From NCBI GenBank assembly GCA_020002185.1, contig CM034532.1:30921966-30985965 (forward strand): a stretch of DNA of 64,000 bases. The letters run 5' to 3'. The first letter of the stretch is position 1; the number at the start of each line of letters is the position of its first letter. The DNA comes from Paraescarpia echinospica (Eukaryota > Annelida > Polychaeta > Sabellida > Siboglinidae). The notes under the pieces were generated by a model. It did no database searches, was not told where the DNA came from, and was given only the letters and a program-made list of their open reading frames with translations. The translations under genes and the position numbers were made by a program. Positions 1-11,069 of this stretch are shown one piece after another.

Positions 1-585
1 GTCCACTACTCTTTATCATCGTACTAGATGTGATCAGTGAGACTTGCAGAACCGGATTGCCAACAGAGACGTTTTATGCACATGATCTGTCCCTCACTGC
101 GGAGTCCGTGAAGAAACTGGAAGAGAAGGTGCACAAGTAGCAGGGATCCCTAGAGAAGAAAGGGCTCAAAGTTAACACAGCAAAGACAGAAGTTCTAGTC
201 AGTTCGAGAGGAACGACAAAAACCAGAGTCAAGTTAATGGACATCCACGGAGGGAAGTCACCGAATTCAATTACCTAGGATTTGTGATACAGGAAGTCGG
301 AGGCTGTGAAATGGCTGTGAAGGCAAGAGTGAAGGCAGCCTGGCAGAAGTGGAGTGAAACAAGTAGAGTCATTTGTGACTGCAAGTTACCACACAAGCTA
401 ACAATCAAGATATACAGCTCGGTGATTTGGCCAGTCCTTATGTGCCGAGCGGAGACGAGGGCCCTGGAGAGAAAAGAAGAGCTCCTCCTATGGCGAACTG
501 AGATGAGGATGATTAGATGGGCGATGAACATCTCGCTCAAGGAAGAGAAAACAAATGAGGAGGTGCGACAACTCGCGGGAGTTGA
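1..585 (+). pseudogene. RTE-like LINE reverse transcriptase, first part (split by insertion)
   Basis: The + strand encodes the late part of a non-LTR reverse transcriptase. Seen directly: an ISETCRTGLPTETFYAHDL stretch in frame 3 near position 35, then EKKGLKVNTAKTEVLVSS near 160, then ARVKAAWQKWSETSRV to VRQLAGVE at 581-586. The catalytic YADD box reads YAHD, so one aspartate is lost. An in-frame stop follows VHK near 140, and a frameshift lies near 255-275. The frame breaks off at 585 and resumes at 3996 (GIEDMLRDARLRWYGHV), so the two parts were one element before another LINE inserted. The order thumb, then RWYGHVQRR tail, then GRP-rich terminus is familiar from endonuclease-reverse transcriptase LINEs. 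The exact clade is not proven. Its 5' part lies outside the window. Confidence 0.85.
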
Positions 586-3500
586 ATGAATGAATGAATT
601 AATTAATTAATTAATTAACTTTATTTCGGTTACAAGTATTAAATTAGTGAACAATGGATTATAAAATCAGAAAAAAACAAATATTGCAACCGTGGAGATC
701 CTCTAAAAAAAACCAGGGGCTTATAGCGAGGACCACCAGAAATAACAATTTAACAATAGTTTTCTTGTTCCTTAAAATTAAAGCATAAAAGTAGGACAGT
801 AAGTTCTTCTGGAACTAAGTGAATTAATCATCTCATAGATGCAGTTAATGTATACACATACACATAAATTACTTACAATACATAAATAGAACGGGTTGAC
901 TACTAATTAAGTTGCACTCATTATAACGTAATAATATATAAAGGATAAATTAACTAATTTTCAAGTAAAACTGAATACAAACTTAATCATTTATACCATG
1001 ATAAAATGATGGTATGCTTATGGTTAATTTGTAAGGTCCGATATTAAAAATAATAAGAAGAAGAATTAAAGATATTTTGACAATAACAGCTCTTTGAGTT
1101 TTTTCTTAAATTGATTGATGGATACAATTAGTTGTACATTTTGAGGTAGTGCATTCCAGAATGTTGGTCCTGAATAATTTGTTGTGAATTTCCGTGTTTG
1201 TTCTTATTTGTTGGATGTAATATGCATTATGGTTTCTCAGCTTGTGTTTATGTACATTATCAATTAGCAATAACATTGATGACATATTATCTGGGAGTTA
1301 TTTATGTGTTGCTTTATGCATAAAAATACCTAACTGATGTTTGTATATATTATCCAATTTTAATAGTTTTAACTTCGCGAACAGTGGATTTGAGTGTGCA
1401 ATATATTGGGTTAATGTGATCATCCGAATAGCTTTCTTCTGTGGTATTTTTAGTTTGCTTAGGTTTGTGCTATATGAATTTGCCCATAGTAGAGTACAAT
1501 ATGGTAAATGTGATGACATTAACGCAGTGTAAATAGTTTTCATAATGGAGATAGGAAGAAAGTGTTTTAGTTTATTTAGCATTCTTACATTACGTGATAT
1601 TTTATTTGATATACTGTCAATATGAGTCTTCCAGTTTAAGTGTTCATCTATAATTATTCCGAAAAATTTAGTGAATTGAACATGTTTTATTTTGTTTCCA
1701 TCTATTTTTATTTCAACTTTGTCAATGTATTTCTTCCCGTTTGTTGTGAATATAATAAAATTAGTCTTTTTTGTGTTTAATGAAAGCTTATTGTTTTTAA
1801 TTGCACATTTACTTCTTCAGTATGTGTGTTAAAGCATGTGTGCGCATGAAAAAGACTAGTGTCATCTGCAAAACGTATAGGATTTAAAACATCCCATACA
1901 TATTCAATATAGTTTATATATAGGATGAAAAGTAATTGCGCAACTCCGCATGAGATTTCCTTATATTCTGATTCAGTCTTATTGTACGATATATACTGTT
2001 TTCTGTTCTTAAGATAGCTTTTAAACCAGTTGCAGTTAGTACCTCTTACACCATAGCTTTGAAGTTTTTTATTAATATATCATGATCTATTGTGTCAAAA
2101 GCCTTAGAGAGGTCAAGGAATACACCTATGGTGTACTTATTATTATTATCAGTGTTATTAGATATTTTATCAACCAAATCAATTAGTGCCATGCATGTAG
2201 AATATTTTTTTCTGAATCCATTTTGCTTTTCGGATAATATATTTTGATTTGTTAAAAAACTAAAGCCTATCGTACATTATGCGTTCTAGTATTTTTTAGA
2301 AGCATGGAAGGATAGAAATTGGTCTGTAATTTTTTTAATAGTTCAGGGTTTTCATTTTTATACAATGGTATGACTTTTGCTATCTTAAGTTTGTTTGGAA
2401 CAATGCCAGTCTGTATTGATGTATTGAATATGTACACAAGTTGGTTGCAATTTGTGGTATAATTTGTTGCACAACGTATGGATCTATATTATCATATCCA
2501 CTTGACTTGTTTGAATTTGATCTTACTATATTTATTATTTCATTACGATTAGTGGGTCGACAGAAGAAACTTGCAGTGTTGTTTTTTATATATTGTGTGT
2601 TGGTCGTTTCCTGTTTTAGTTAGCTAAATCTTAGATTTTAAAACTTCATTTATGGTACTCCATGTTTTCCTACCATCTTTCTTATGTAGGTCAAATTTAT
2701 CTTTGAAATAGTTTTTCTTTGACTGTCTGATTACATGAGTCAGTTTGTTTTTATAATTGTTATAGATAGTCTCGTTTTCTGTGGTAGGGTTTTTCAAAAA
2801 AAAATTGAATAAGTTATTTTTTGTCTGCATAATTTCAATATTCCTTTAGTGAGCCACTCAGTTTTATAGGTCTTCACCTTAATTTTCCTTTTTGGTAAAC
2901 ATTCATTAAATTTTTTGTTAAGTATTTCTAGGAAAGTGTTATATGCAGTACAAGGATCTGGGTCCTTGTACATATCTTCCCAGTTTGTATTTTATAAATC
3001 TGAATTTAGCTTATTAATATTTTCTGGATTTGTCATACGTTTGTAAATAGTCGTGTATTCTTTCTCTTTTCGTATGTCAATATTATAAAAATTAAATTCT
3101 GGATAGTGGTCTGATATGTCATATATAATTCCAGATATTATGGAATATTCATGAATGTTAGTTATAATATTGTCAATCAGTGTTGCTGTTTGTTGCGTGA
3201 CTCTTGTTGGTTTACAAATTGTTGGGTAGAATGCACTAGCAAACATAGTATGCATAAAGTCTGTTATTTGACTGTTTGTATCTGTCTATAGTAAGTCGAC
3301 ATTGAAGTCTGCCATTAATATGCATTGTTTCCGTTCATTTGAGATTTTTCGTAATAGGTCCGTGAAATGTTCATTAAACGTATTTATGTTGGTATCAGGG
3401 GGTTTATACAATGTGCCAATCACGACTTTTATATTGTCGACTTATATCTCTATAAATAAAGTTTCGCAAAGGCACTCCTCAGAGTTTGTGCATAAGTCAT

Positions 3501-3995
3501 CTCTTGTTCTGAAGTTGAACCTGTCATAAATATACATGCCTACTCCTCTACCTCTTTTCCTATTCTAGTTTTTGCAAGAAGGTATATCCTGTTATATTAT
3601 AAATGTTTGTATTTTCCATTAGCTTTAACCAGGTTTCGGTTAGTCCAATACAGTCAACATTAAAATTGAGTGATTTCAAACTATAGCGATCTCAGAATCG
3701 GTATAGTACCTACAGTCATTTAAACAATGTTGTACACTGACTAGTTGGTCATCAGTGTCAAGTATGGTGTCATCTATGTTATAGCACAAGTCCCTTTCGT
3801 AGGCCATTTCAAATCCGAGTGACTAATGTTTTTCCTCAACGCCAGTTCCTTTATTGTCTGCACTGATCGCGGAGGTTCAGTAGGTCACGCTCGTTCACGA
3901 TTGTTACTTTTCTGCCGTTGCTAAGAAGGCACACGATTCTTCCATCAAGTGTCCATGTAGCCACAATACCGTCAACGGTGCGTGCCTTCTGCAAC
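586..3995 (-). mobile_element. Minus-strand non-LTR LINE nested in the RTE-like element
   Basis: This 3.41-kb insertion is a degraded LINE read on the minus strand. Its 3' end is at 586-620, where the tail is an ATGA/ATTA microsatellite. Moving toward 3995 the minus strand shows: a C-terminal block (1298-1582; YCTLLWANSY, QKKAIRMI); an FADDTSLFHAH catalytic box near 1850-1880; a GVFLDLSKAFDTIDHDILI block near 2060-2120; a connecting segment (2624-2830; VIRQSKKNYFKDKF); and the end of an endonuclease (2992-3255; TATLIDNIITN, DISDHYPEF). Many stops and frameshifts separate these, so it is dead. It is flanked by AGTTGA at 580-585 and 3996-4001, a target-site duplication. The Jockey/CR1 supergroup is likely; the family is not fixed. 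Confidence 0.85.
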
Positions 3996-4242
3996 AGTTG
4001 AGGGCATAGAAGATATGTTGAGAGATGCCCGACTTCGCTGGTATGGCCACGTCCAGAGACGAGAAGAAGACCATATCTGACAAAAGCAGAAAACTTGTCA
4101 GTCCCCGGGAAGAGGAAAAGAGAGAGACCAGCAAAGAGATGGAAAGACAGTGTGAAGAAGGACATGGAGTTGAGGGGGCTGAAAAACGAAGACGTGCAAG
4201 ACCAGAAAAAATGGCGACGACAATCCAGGCCGACACCGTGAG
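3996..4242 (+). pseudogene. RTE-like LINE reverse transcriptase, C-terminal tail
   Basis: This is the continuation of the element at 1-585. Frame 3997 reads VEGIEDMLRDARLRWYGHV and then QRREEDHI before a stop at 4078-4080. After a frameshift a second frame reads PGKRKRERPAKRWKDSV, then KKDMELRGLKNEDVQD, QKKWRRQSRPTP and a stop near 4242. This basic, GRP-type terminus is typical of the last residues of these LINE polymerases. Joining 585 to 3996 across the duplicated AGTTGA restores an uninterrupted codon frame over the junction, which supports the nested-insertion reading. Confidence 0.85.
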
Positions 4243-5070
4243 GAATAATGGCGACGGAATTATTGTTGCTGGTATTGCTTTTCAACGACTCTGTCATAAG
4301 ATAGCGCCCTCACCAATTCGGTTGCAGGCAATCGGATCGATCCCACGGACGGGTCACTTATAGACGCACTTATAGGAGTGTAGGCGCCACCATGTCTCTC
4401 ATTCAGGAAATGTGGTAAGCAGATTCTGCTGTTATTCGGGAGGATTTTGTAAAGCAGCTTATTCCGCAGTTAATAAAGATTCTTGGTATTTGGTTCCGAA
4501 TGTTATGTCAAGACTGGTCCGCTTTCATCAGCTCATGTTTGATTAGAGTTCTTGGTTATAAATATAGAAAGTGTCTGTCTAGCCTAACAGAAAGACATCA
4601 ATCACCTCCACGAAACAAGAAAGGTTGGTTCAAGGCAAATAGCAAGGGTCTCTCTCTTCATACGAATATCGAGTGGATGTAACTGACCTATTTATTTGTT
4701 AATGATGAAGTACACATGGTGAAGACGTTCTCAACTTTATTTGTTTTGCTGTTGTTTGATACGCCAATTTGTGTCGCAAGAATATCCTAGAGCCACTTAT
4801 CGTTTTAGGCGTACTTATGTGCTGACGCTTTTCTCGCATTGCAGGTGCGCGAAAACACTTGTTCCAACATTCCAACATACGCCGTACGTAATTCATCAAC
4901 TCTATATGATAATAACCCGTAGTATTTTTTTCAAATACTGCTTGTTTTTTTCATTTAATATGGTACTTGTTTTAATCCATGGTTCTTAAGCATACGTGTG
5001 TCAAGTGCTACGCTCGGCAAGTTAGCCAGCATATGTAGTCGAAACACAATTTATGATGCTATGGCTATCG
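4243..5070. other. No recognised feature
   Basis: The stretch has short open frames only (for example 4500-4682 +, 4741-4989 +, 4699-4899 -). None shows recognisable domains or convincing splice context. The first bases may still belong to the 3' untranslated end of the upstream LINE. Confidence 0.4.
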
Positions 5071-5074
5071 TCAT

Positions 5075-5480
5075 TATCATCACCATCACCGTCACCATCA
5101 CCACCACCACCACGAACATCCTCATCACCACCACCATCACCACCATCACCACCATCACCACCATCACCACCATCACCACCATCACCACCACCAACACCAC
5201 CAACACCATCAACACCATCACCACCATCATCACCCGCACCACCGCCATCACCATTACCATGACCACCACCACCACCTTCACCACCATGACCACCATGACC
5301 ACCATCACCACCATCACCATCACCATCACCATCACCACCATCACCACCATCACCACCATCACCACCATCACCACCTCCACCTCCATCACCATCACCACCA
5401 CCAGCACCACCAGCACCACCAGCACCACCAGCACCACCAGCACCACCAGCACCACCAGCACCACCAGCACCACCAGCACC

Positions 5481-5511
<31 letters not shown>

Positions 5512-6310
5512 CCACCATCACCACCATCACCACCACCACCACCACCACCACCATCACCACCACCACCACCACCACCACCAGCGCCACCAACACCACCAGC
5601 ACCACCATCACCACCATCACCACCACCAACACCACCAACACCATCAACACCATCACCACCATCATCACCCGCACCACCGCCATCACCATTACCATGACCA
5701 CCACCACCTTCACCACCATCACCACCATCACCACCATCACCACCATCACCACCATCACCACCATCACCCACCATCACCACCATCACCACCATCACCACCT
5801 CCACCTCCATCACCACCACCACCACCACCAGCACCACCAGCACCACCAGCACCACCAGCACCACCAGCACCACCAGCACCACCAGCACCACCAGCACCAC
5901 CAGCACCACCAGCACCACCAGCACCACCAGCACCACCAGCACCACCAGCACCACCAGCACCACCAGCAACACCAGCACCACCAGCGCCACCAACACCACC
6001 ATCACCACCATCACCACCACCAACACCACCACCACCATCATCACCCGCACCACCGCCATCACCATTACCATGACCACCATGACCACCATGACCACCTCCA
6101 CCTCCATCACCACCACCACCACCACCACCACCACCAGCACCACCAGCACCACCAGCACCACCAGCACCACCACCACCACCAGCACCACCAGCGCCACCAA
6201 CACCACCAGCACCACCAGCACCACCAGCACCACCAGCATCACCAGCACCACCAGCACCACCAGCACCACCAGCACCACCAGCACCACCAACAACACCAGC
6301 ACCATCATTA
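5075..6310. repeat. CACCAT/CACCAG satellite with higher-order structure
   Basis: About 1.24 kb is built almost only of CAC-CAT, CAC-CAG and CAC-CAC steps, so the + strand is nearly free of G. A distinctive segment (cacccgcaccaccgcc followed by atcaccattaccatgacc) recurs at 5231, 5666 and 6042. The array was therefore built by duplication of roughly 435- and 376-bp blocks on top of the 3/6-bp repeat. Long open frames cross it in several phases (poly-Thr/His/Ser on +, poly-Gly/Val/Ala on -). These are what a stop-free repeat gives and are not evidence of a protein. Confidence 0.97.
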
Positions 6311-8020
6311 CAACTGCACTGAACAACGTCGCATTCTTTCAGATCACGTTTCTCATCGTAACAGTATAGCTGGCGAGGACCTGTTCTGCTGCCAACGTTT
6401 TTTCTGCTAGACGTTGCCGGATGTGCAGGCAAGTCTGCGCGCAAAATTTCATGAAATGCATAAAAGTGTATAAAAATCATAACAGCGCCAAAGTGTGCAG
6501 ATGAAAACAGGAAAAGGGCATAGTGAAATGCGAGAGACGTTTTGGAAGCTGTTAATTCTTCACCACGAGTAGACCTACTGGTGTGGATTGTTTATTGTTA
6601 GATCACTTATTGATTAGATGCCGGTTATTGTGATATTACGACAACATTCCCTGCAAATATTAAATATACGTTTACAGCAGCAACGTTTAACTTGCTTAAA
6701 AAATACTGTAATGAGAGTTCACTCAGACTGTTTCATGTCGAACGAATCTAGGGCGATGACTATAATGTATTATTTGAAATTCTACGCCTTTTGCCAAGGA
6801 TGAAGTGTTAATTGTTTGGAAATGTAAGAGAAGGATATTAGTTGAACAATCAAAGGTAACCACGAATGAAATAAGCAACGTCGCTGAACTACTTTTCAAA
6901 GTCTTCTTTCTCTACAAGTTATGCCACGTCTTCGTTTGGAACGATTAATACTACCAACGGAGTACGAACATTATGACGGATATAATTTTATAAACTTGTG
7001 CATTCTAGACAGTCTGTATGATGCGTTATAGTAAGCTCAATGAATTAAGACTATGGTGGTGAAATATGCGGTGTTGACATTCACCATGAGACCACAAATA
7101 AGTGTAAGGTAAGTCATACCAAATGATAGCATACAATTACGACTGTATACTATTATAACATAATTATAGACTCCAAGCCACATAAATGTATGAATTGTTA
7201 CTACCTGTGTGGTGTGTTCATACATGTCTGGAATTTAACCGTGTATAAATGTACACAACCTTAATCTCATAACGTTATCGATCACCCTGCAGGCCCGTCC
7301 TTGTAGTCTTGGACAAGAGGAGTTCGGGATTTTTATTATGTTACTACTTTTTAGAGCCACTCAGAAAGATATACATGTTATGATATATCACACAATCACA
7401 TAAATTATTTTTTTAAAGGGTTATTAGTAGAAGTAGGCCTACGTCAACCATCACAGCGTCTGATTTCTTAGCATGTTTGGCCAAGTCTACTATTATAAAA
7501 TTACAGTATTTTCTACATGCTTTTTATACTAGAAATTGCCGTTACACAGTGTGAGAGACTGGGCAGGAAAACATGATCAGTTTTACAAAATATCATTTTT
7601 GTTGAAACACAAAATGATGATTATGAAATTGAGGGTCATTTTGCGTCCCTGCTCGATTCCGCAGTGTTCATTAAAATGTTAATGTACACATTGTGTTTGC
7701 TGTAGCGCGTTAGCCATTGCTTTCTATGTTAACAGGATATCGTACATACTACAGACAATGGTTTCGTTCTTCCAGTAACTCCCAACGTTTTATTTGCATA
7801 AGCAATTTCTTTGTATTGTGGAGGACAACAGCAAACGTTTTGATTTGTGTCAATGTAGAACGTTTGAATTCGAAGAGCTGTTTTCAATTATGCGATATGT
7901 GTAATCAAAACGTAATAATTCAGCCATCATACATGATACGCTGTGTCCCGAATACTTGTTCTATTAGTCTGTTACGTTCACACCCAACATTAATCACATA
8001 TATATAACATCACATAATTC
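6311..8020. other. No recognised feature (AT-rich)
   Basis: The sequence is AT-rich with scattered short frames of 60-100 codons. I see no domain, no repeat longer than a few tens of bases and no coherent exon. An open frame at 7717-8007 (+) has no recognisable motif. Confidence 0.4.
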
Positions 8021-8024
8021 AAAA

Positions 8025-8160
8025 TCGCATAAAGATTCAATATTCTATATTCAAGATTCAATTTATTTGACCTTGTCCACATACACATTATATACATTAA
8101 TACATTGGTAATATGAATAATATGTAAGGTCGGGGAGACTCCCGTTAAGATATGTATATT
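8025..8160 (-). repeat. Probable LINE 3' end, minus strand
   Basis: On the minus strand the segment ends with a repeated, near-tandem GAATCTTGAATAT-like tail (8025-8065 on +). It is preceded by GGTCAAATAAATTG and CCCCGACCTTACA, which resembles the short 3' tail region of a 5'-truncated retroelement. There is no coding portion, so the assignment rests on the tail alone. Confidence 0.4.
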
Positions 8161-8193
8161 ATATTGTCGCTAGCACGGGAACCACCCCCACAT

Positions 8194-8218
8194 AATATAT
8201 ATATACATATATATATAA

Positions 8219-8285
<67 letters not shown>

Positions 8286-8287
8286 TT
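8194..8287. repeat. (AT)n microsatellite
   Basis: This is a TA/TATACA dinucleotide array of about 90 bp with a few C interruptions. It lies between the LINE tail and the coding repeat at 8310. Confidence 0.95.
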
Positions 8288-8309
8288 GTTCCTTGTAAAC
8301 CCGATTATG

Positions 8310-8666
8310 CCATTACGCATCTTGTATAACATCAATTCAGTTGGCTGTTCAGCTAGAACTTGGTTGAAGGCCCATTTGGTTTTCTTCAAAACAAAGTTTC
8401 CTTTAATGAATACTGCATGAACCTCTGGCGCTGTCTTCTCGGAGTGTTTCACATCTGCCAGAGAGACTGTTCTTCGTCTGTAGGCATAGCTTGTATGATC
8501 GTAGATGGTTAGCCAATGTATAACTGCAGCGAAAGATTCTGTATAGTTGCCAAACGTCTCAGCCTTGATGATGTCCAGCATAATCTCCATAGTTTTCACG
8601 TATGTCAACCAAATCCTGGAATTTGGATTTCTCCTCGAGATATTGGATTGTCTCGTTCCTCAAAAC
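8310..8666 (-). pseudogene. Degenerate copy 1 of a dispersed coding repeat (family A), unknown function
   Basis: On the minus strand the segment reads TYVKTMEIMLDIIKAETFG, then NYTESFAAVIHWLTIYDHTS, a middle SLADVKHSEKTAPEVH, and then FIKGNFVLKKTKWAFNQV and NGIIGFTRN. A diverged second copy in the same orientation lies at 16790-17190 and shares IYDHTSYA, a VVKKTK..NQV block and GIIG. Two copies whose peptide is better conserved than random drift would allow suggest a once-coding, multi-copy sequence, either a transposon-associated gene or an expanded family. I recall similar invertebrate protein fragments but cannot name a function. The frame has no clean start and runs into the AT repeat at its 3' side. 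Confidence 0.6.
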
Positions 8667-8729
8667 ACCCGGCAAATGTCAGTCAAATACAAAATGGATG
8701 TTTTGAGGAACGAGACAATCCAATATCTC
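8637..8729. repeat. Perfect 30-bp inverted repeat (foldback)
   Basis: The arm at 8637-8666 (starts GAGATATTGGATTG) is exactly reverse-complementary to 8700-8729, with a 33-bp spacer. The left arm belongs to family A copy 1. The right arm is therefore a short inverted copy of the same sequence, pointing the other way. Confidence 0.97.
8675..8721. repeat. 47-bp direct repeat, left copy (long target duplication?)
   Basis: Positions 8675-8721 (AATGTCAGTCAAATAC... to ...GACAATCC) match 16158-16204 exactly over 47 bases. The right copy begins immediately after the (ATT)n 3' end of the L2-type element. The simplest reading is a long target-site duplication made when that element inserted. Confidence 0.9.
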
Positions 8730-9274
8730 AAGGAAGTGTAACACGGTTGATGCGCCGCAGTGTGGCTGCTCCAAGACCATGCGTGTAAAGTTGTCAAATA
8801 TAAAATGGTTTAATGGTTTTGAATTTTATAAAATGTTCGTGTTTCTATATACTGAATTGAGAATATCCAAGGAGTATATGCGGGACATTTGCCAATCGTT
8901 CGTGCCGTGGATCTTCAGTTTTTATCTACTTTTATATTGACTTTTACTCTTGAGGCGTGGCAGCTGTGATTAACCAAGCTTGACCGGAACCGGTTTCCAA
9001 CCTACATTACCTGGACGTCTACGTTCAGCCTGCCAGCGACCGGCGAAGCATATCGTTGTCCAGGACGTTTCTTCTCGGCCTACGACACTGCCGTCAACCG
9101 CCTAGCCAACCGTGGACAACAACAATACGGACGCTGAACTTGTGTCCACCACCGACCAGGCGCGGGACATCAGCCGGAACGCGGCATATTATGCTGCGTT
9201 CCAATCACCTCGTGAAGTCGTGAATACGACTTCACGACTCGTAAATAGCATTCCAGATACCACACAAGTCATAT

Positions 9275-9712
9275 TCACAAGTCGTGAACTCGAAAGTAAC
9301 GAAGGTGCCCGAGTTCACGAGTCGTAAATAGTGGGCGACCTTCACCTTGTTGAACGTCAAATCGATCATGGGTATAAATGATTTGTGATCTTACAAATTG
9401 ATACGATAACCATAACAATAAAACAATGATAAAGCCAGAACAAGCAAGACCGATGCCAAGAAGAATGCAGATCATGCTAAGTTGTTGTGATTCGCTGTAT
9501 TTCTTGTGTGACAACTGATATTGTTGTAATATCGCCCACGTCATTGCCACGTGCAACATGTAAACAGTATGGATAAATAATTCGTGTGGTATATCATAAT
9601 GTTCTTCATATTTGACCTTAACGTCGCCTGATTTGTTGTGTAGGCAAAGATTAAGAATATGTAAGTTGTCATAAACATGAGCATCATAATAACAGATAAC
9701 AAAACTTAACAA
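9275..9712 (-). CDS. Unrecognised open frame inside the Harbinger element, possible membrane passenger
   Basis: The minus-strand frame is 145 codons long but has no ATG until the MLHVAMTWAILQQY segment. It contains a clear hydrophobic stretch (MICILLGIGLACSGFIIVLL, continuing LWLSYQF) followed by a charged tail. A cryptic acceptor-like CAAATCAG lies upstream of the middle part, so it could be a terminal exon. Harbinger elements usually carry a Myb/SANT-like second protein, and this frame does not look like one. It may be a captured host fragment or chance, and I lean to chance. Confidence 0.2.
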   Translation of the reverse strand: MLSFVICYYDAHVYDNLHILNLCLHNKSGDVKVKYEEHYDIPHELFIHTVYMLHVAMTWAILQQYQLSHKKYSESQQLSMICILLGIGLACSGFIIVLLLWLSYQFVRSQIIYTHDRFDVQQGEGRPLFTTRELGHLRYFRVHDL

Positions 9713-9923
9713 ATAGTACTATTTTTGGAAAATCTGGTAGAATAAAAACGTTTTAATTTTTAAAATAAATTGTTACTTGTCATGAAATCATACATTACAT
9801 ATTTTATAATGTTGTTATGACTTAAGTTATGTCAAGTATCAATGTTTCCAGAAATATAGGTTGTTTTTATAAGTATAACTGATTTATGTAATATCACGTC
9901 ATCATTAATAATATGTACATACC

Positions 9924-9962
<39 letters not shown>

Positions 9963-11069
9963 GTAATTGTGAACATTGTATATAATTTATTTAAATGTGC
10001 ATGTCCCCATCTACAATGAAAGGCCAGCTCACACTTTCAATTTAAAATAGTAATGTCAAAATTATGGAGTTCTGTAAATAATGACTGTTGTGAAGCATGT
10101 ATGTATTTGTATACCTGCATGATGTATATATCAACATTTAATATTTGATTAAAATATTATAATTACACTGAAACACTTGTGTGACTGATATGTATATTAC
10201 ACTTCATTACCAGTGTTGCATGCGGGTGACTCTGCTGTCACAATTATAAAGACCCTTAATTGTATATTTTGGTATCAGCCAAATGCCACAATGCTTTGGC
10301 AACTACCTGTCATGTGTGACATATCACATAAATAAAGAAGTGGAGACATACATTGATACAGTACACATGGGTAAATTAATGTCTGCAAATTAGTGCAGAT
10401 ATTTTATTGTGACATTCGCTGATATGCCATCACCTCTCTGTTAAACATCATTGTGTTCTTCACAAACAAACGAGCCGTGCCCATGTTCACTGTTCATGCA
10501 ATGTGAACAAAACATTTACATGTCTATCGCATACAGACTTGTTAGTAAATGATCTTAACATGAAATAATCCAGGTTCTGTAGTATTATACATGCAAGATT
10601 ATGATGCACACATTTACACATATTATACTTTATCAATATAGTAACCATGTACTCGTGAAATATGAAGTTAATGAAAGTAATGTTAGGCAAGGCTATATTT
10701 GACAATTCATATATGAACAATATAAGTTAAACAATTAATTCCTACGTATTGTTTAGACATATATATGATTGTCCATAAGAAAACAATTATAATTTCTGAA
10801 CTCTTACCCAACTACAATACATTATAAATAGGTCTGAAAAGTACAATCTATTTGAAAATTACAATGTTAATATAAATCGTTGAAGGTAAAACTATAATAT
10901 TATTCGATTGTCCGGTTATGAGATGTTAACCATCGTATACAATACACACAATACTACTAAGATAATTTTAAGTAAGAAATAAGATATATGTAGTGGAATA
11001 AGTGGTAAATTTCAAATGTATATTCAAACAAATGAGGTATAATCAGAATGTTCATTGACTTCCTATTTA

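Noticed and set aside
4998..6480. Long open frames (up to 470 codons) of Thr/His/Ser or Gly/Val/Ala repeats
   Set aside because: They exist in several phases on both strands only because the CAC/CAT/CAG satellite lacks stop codons.
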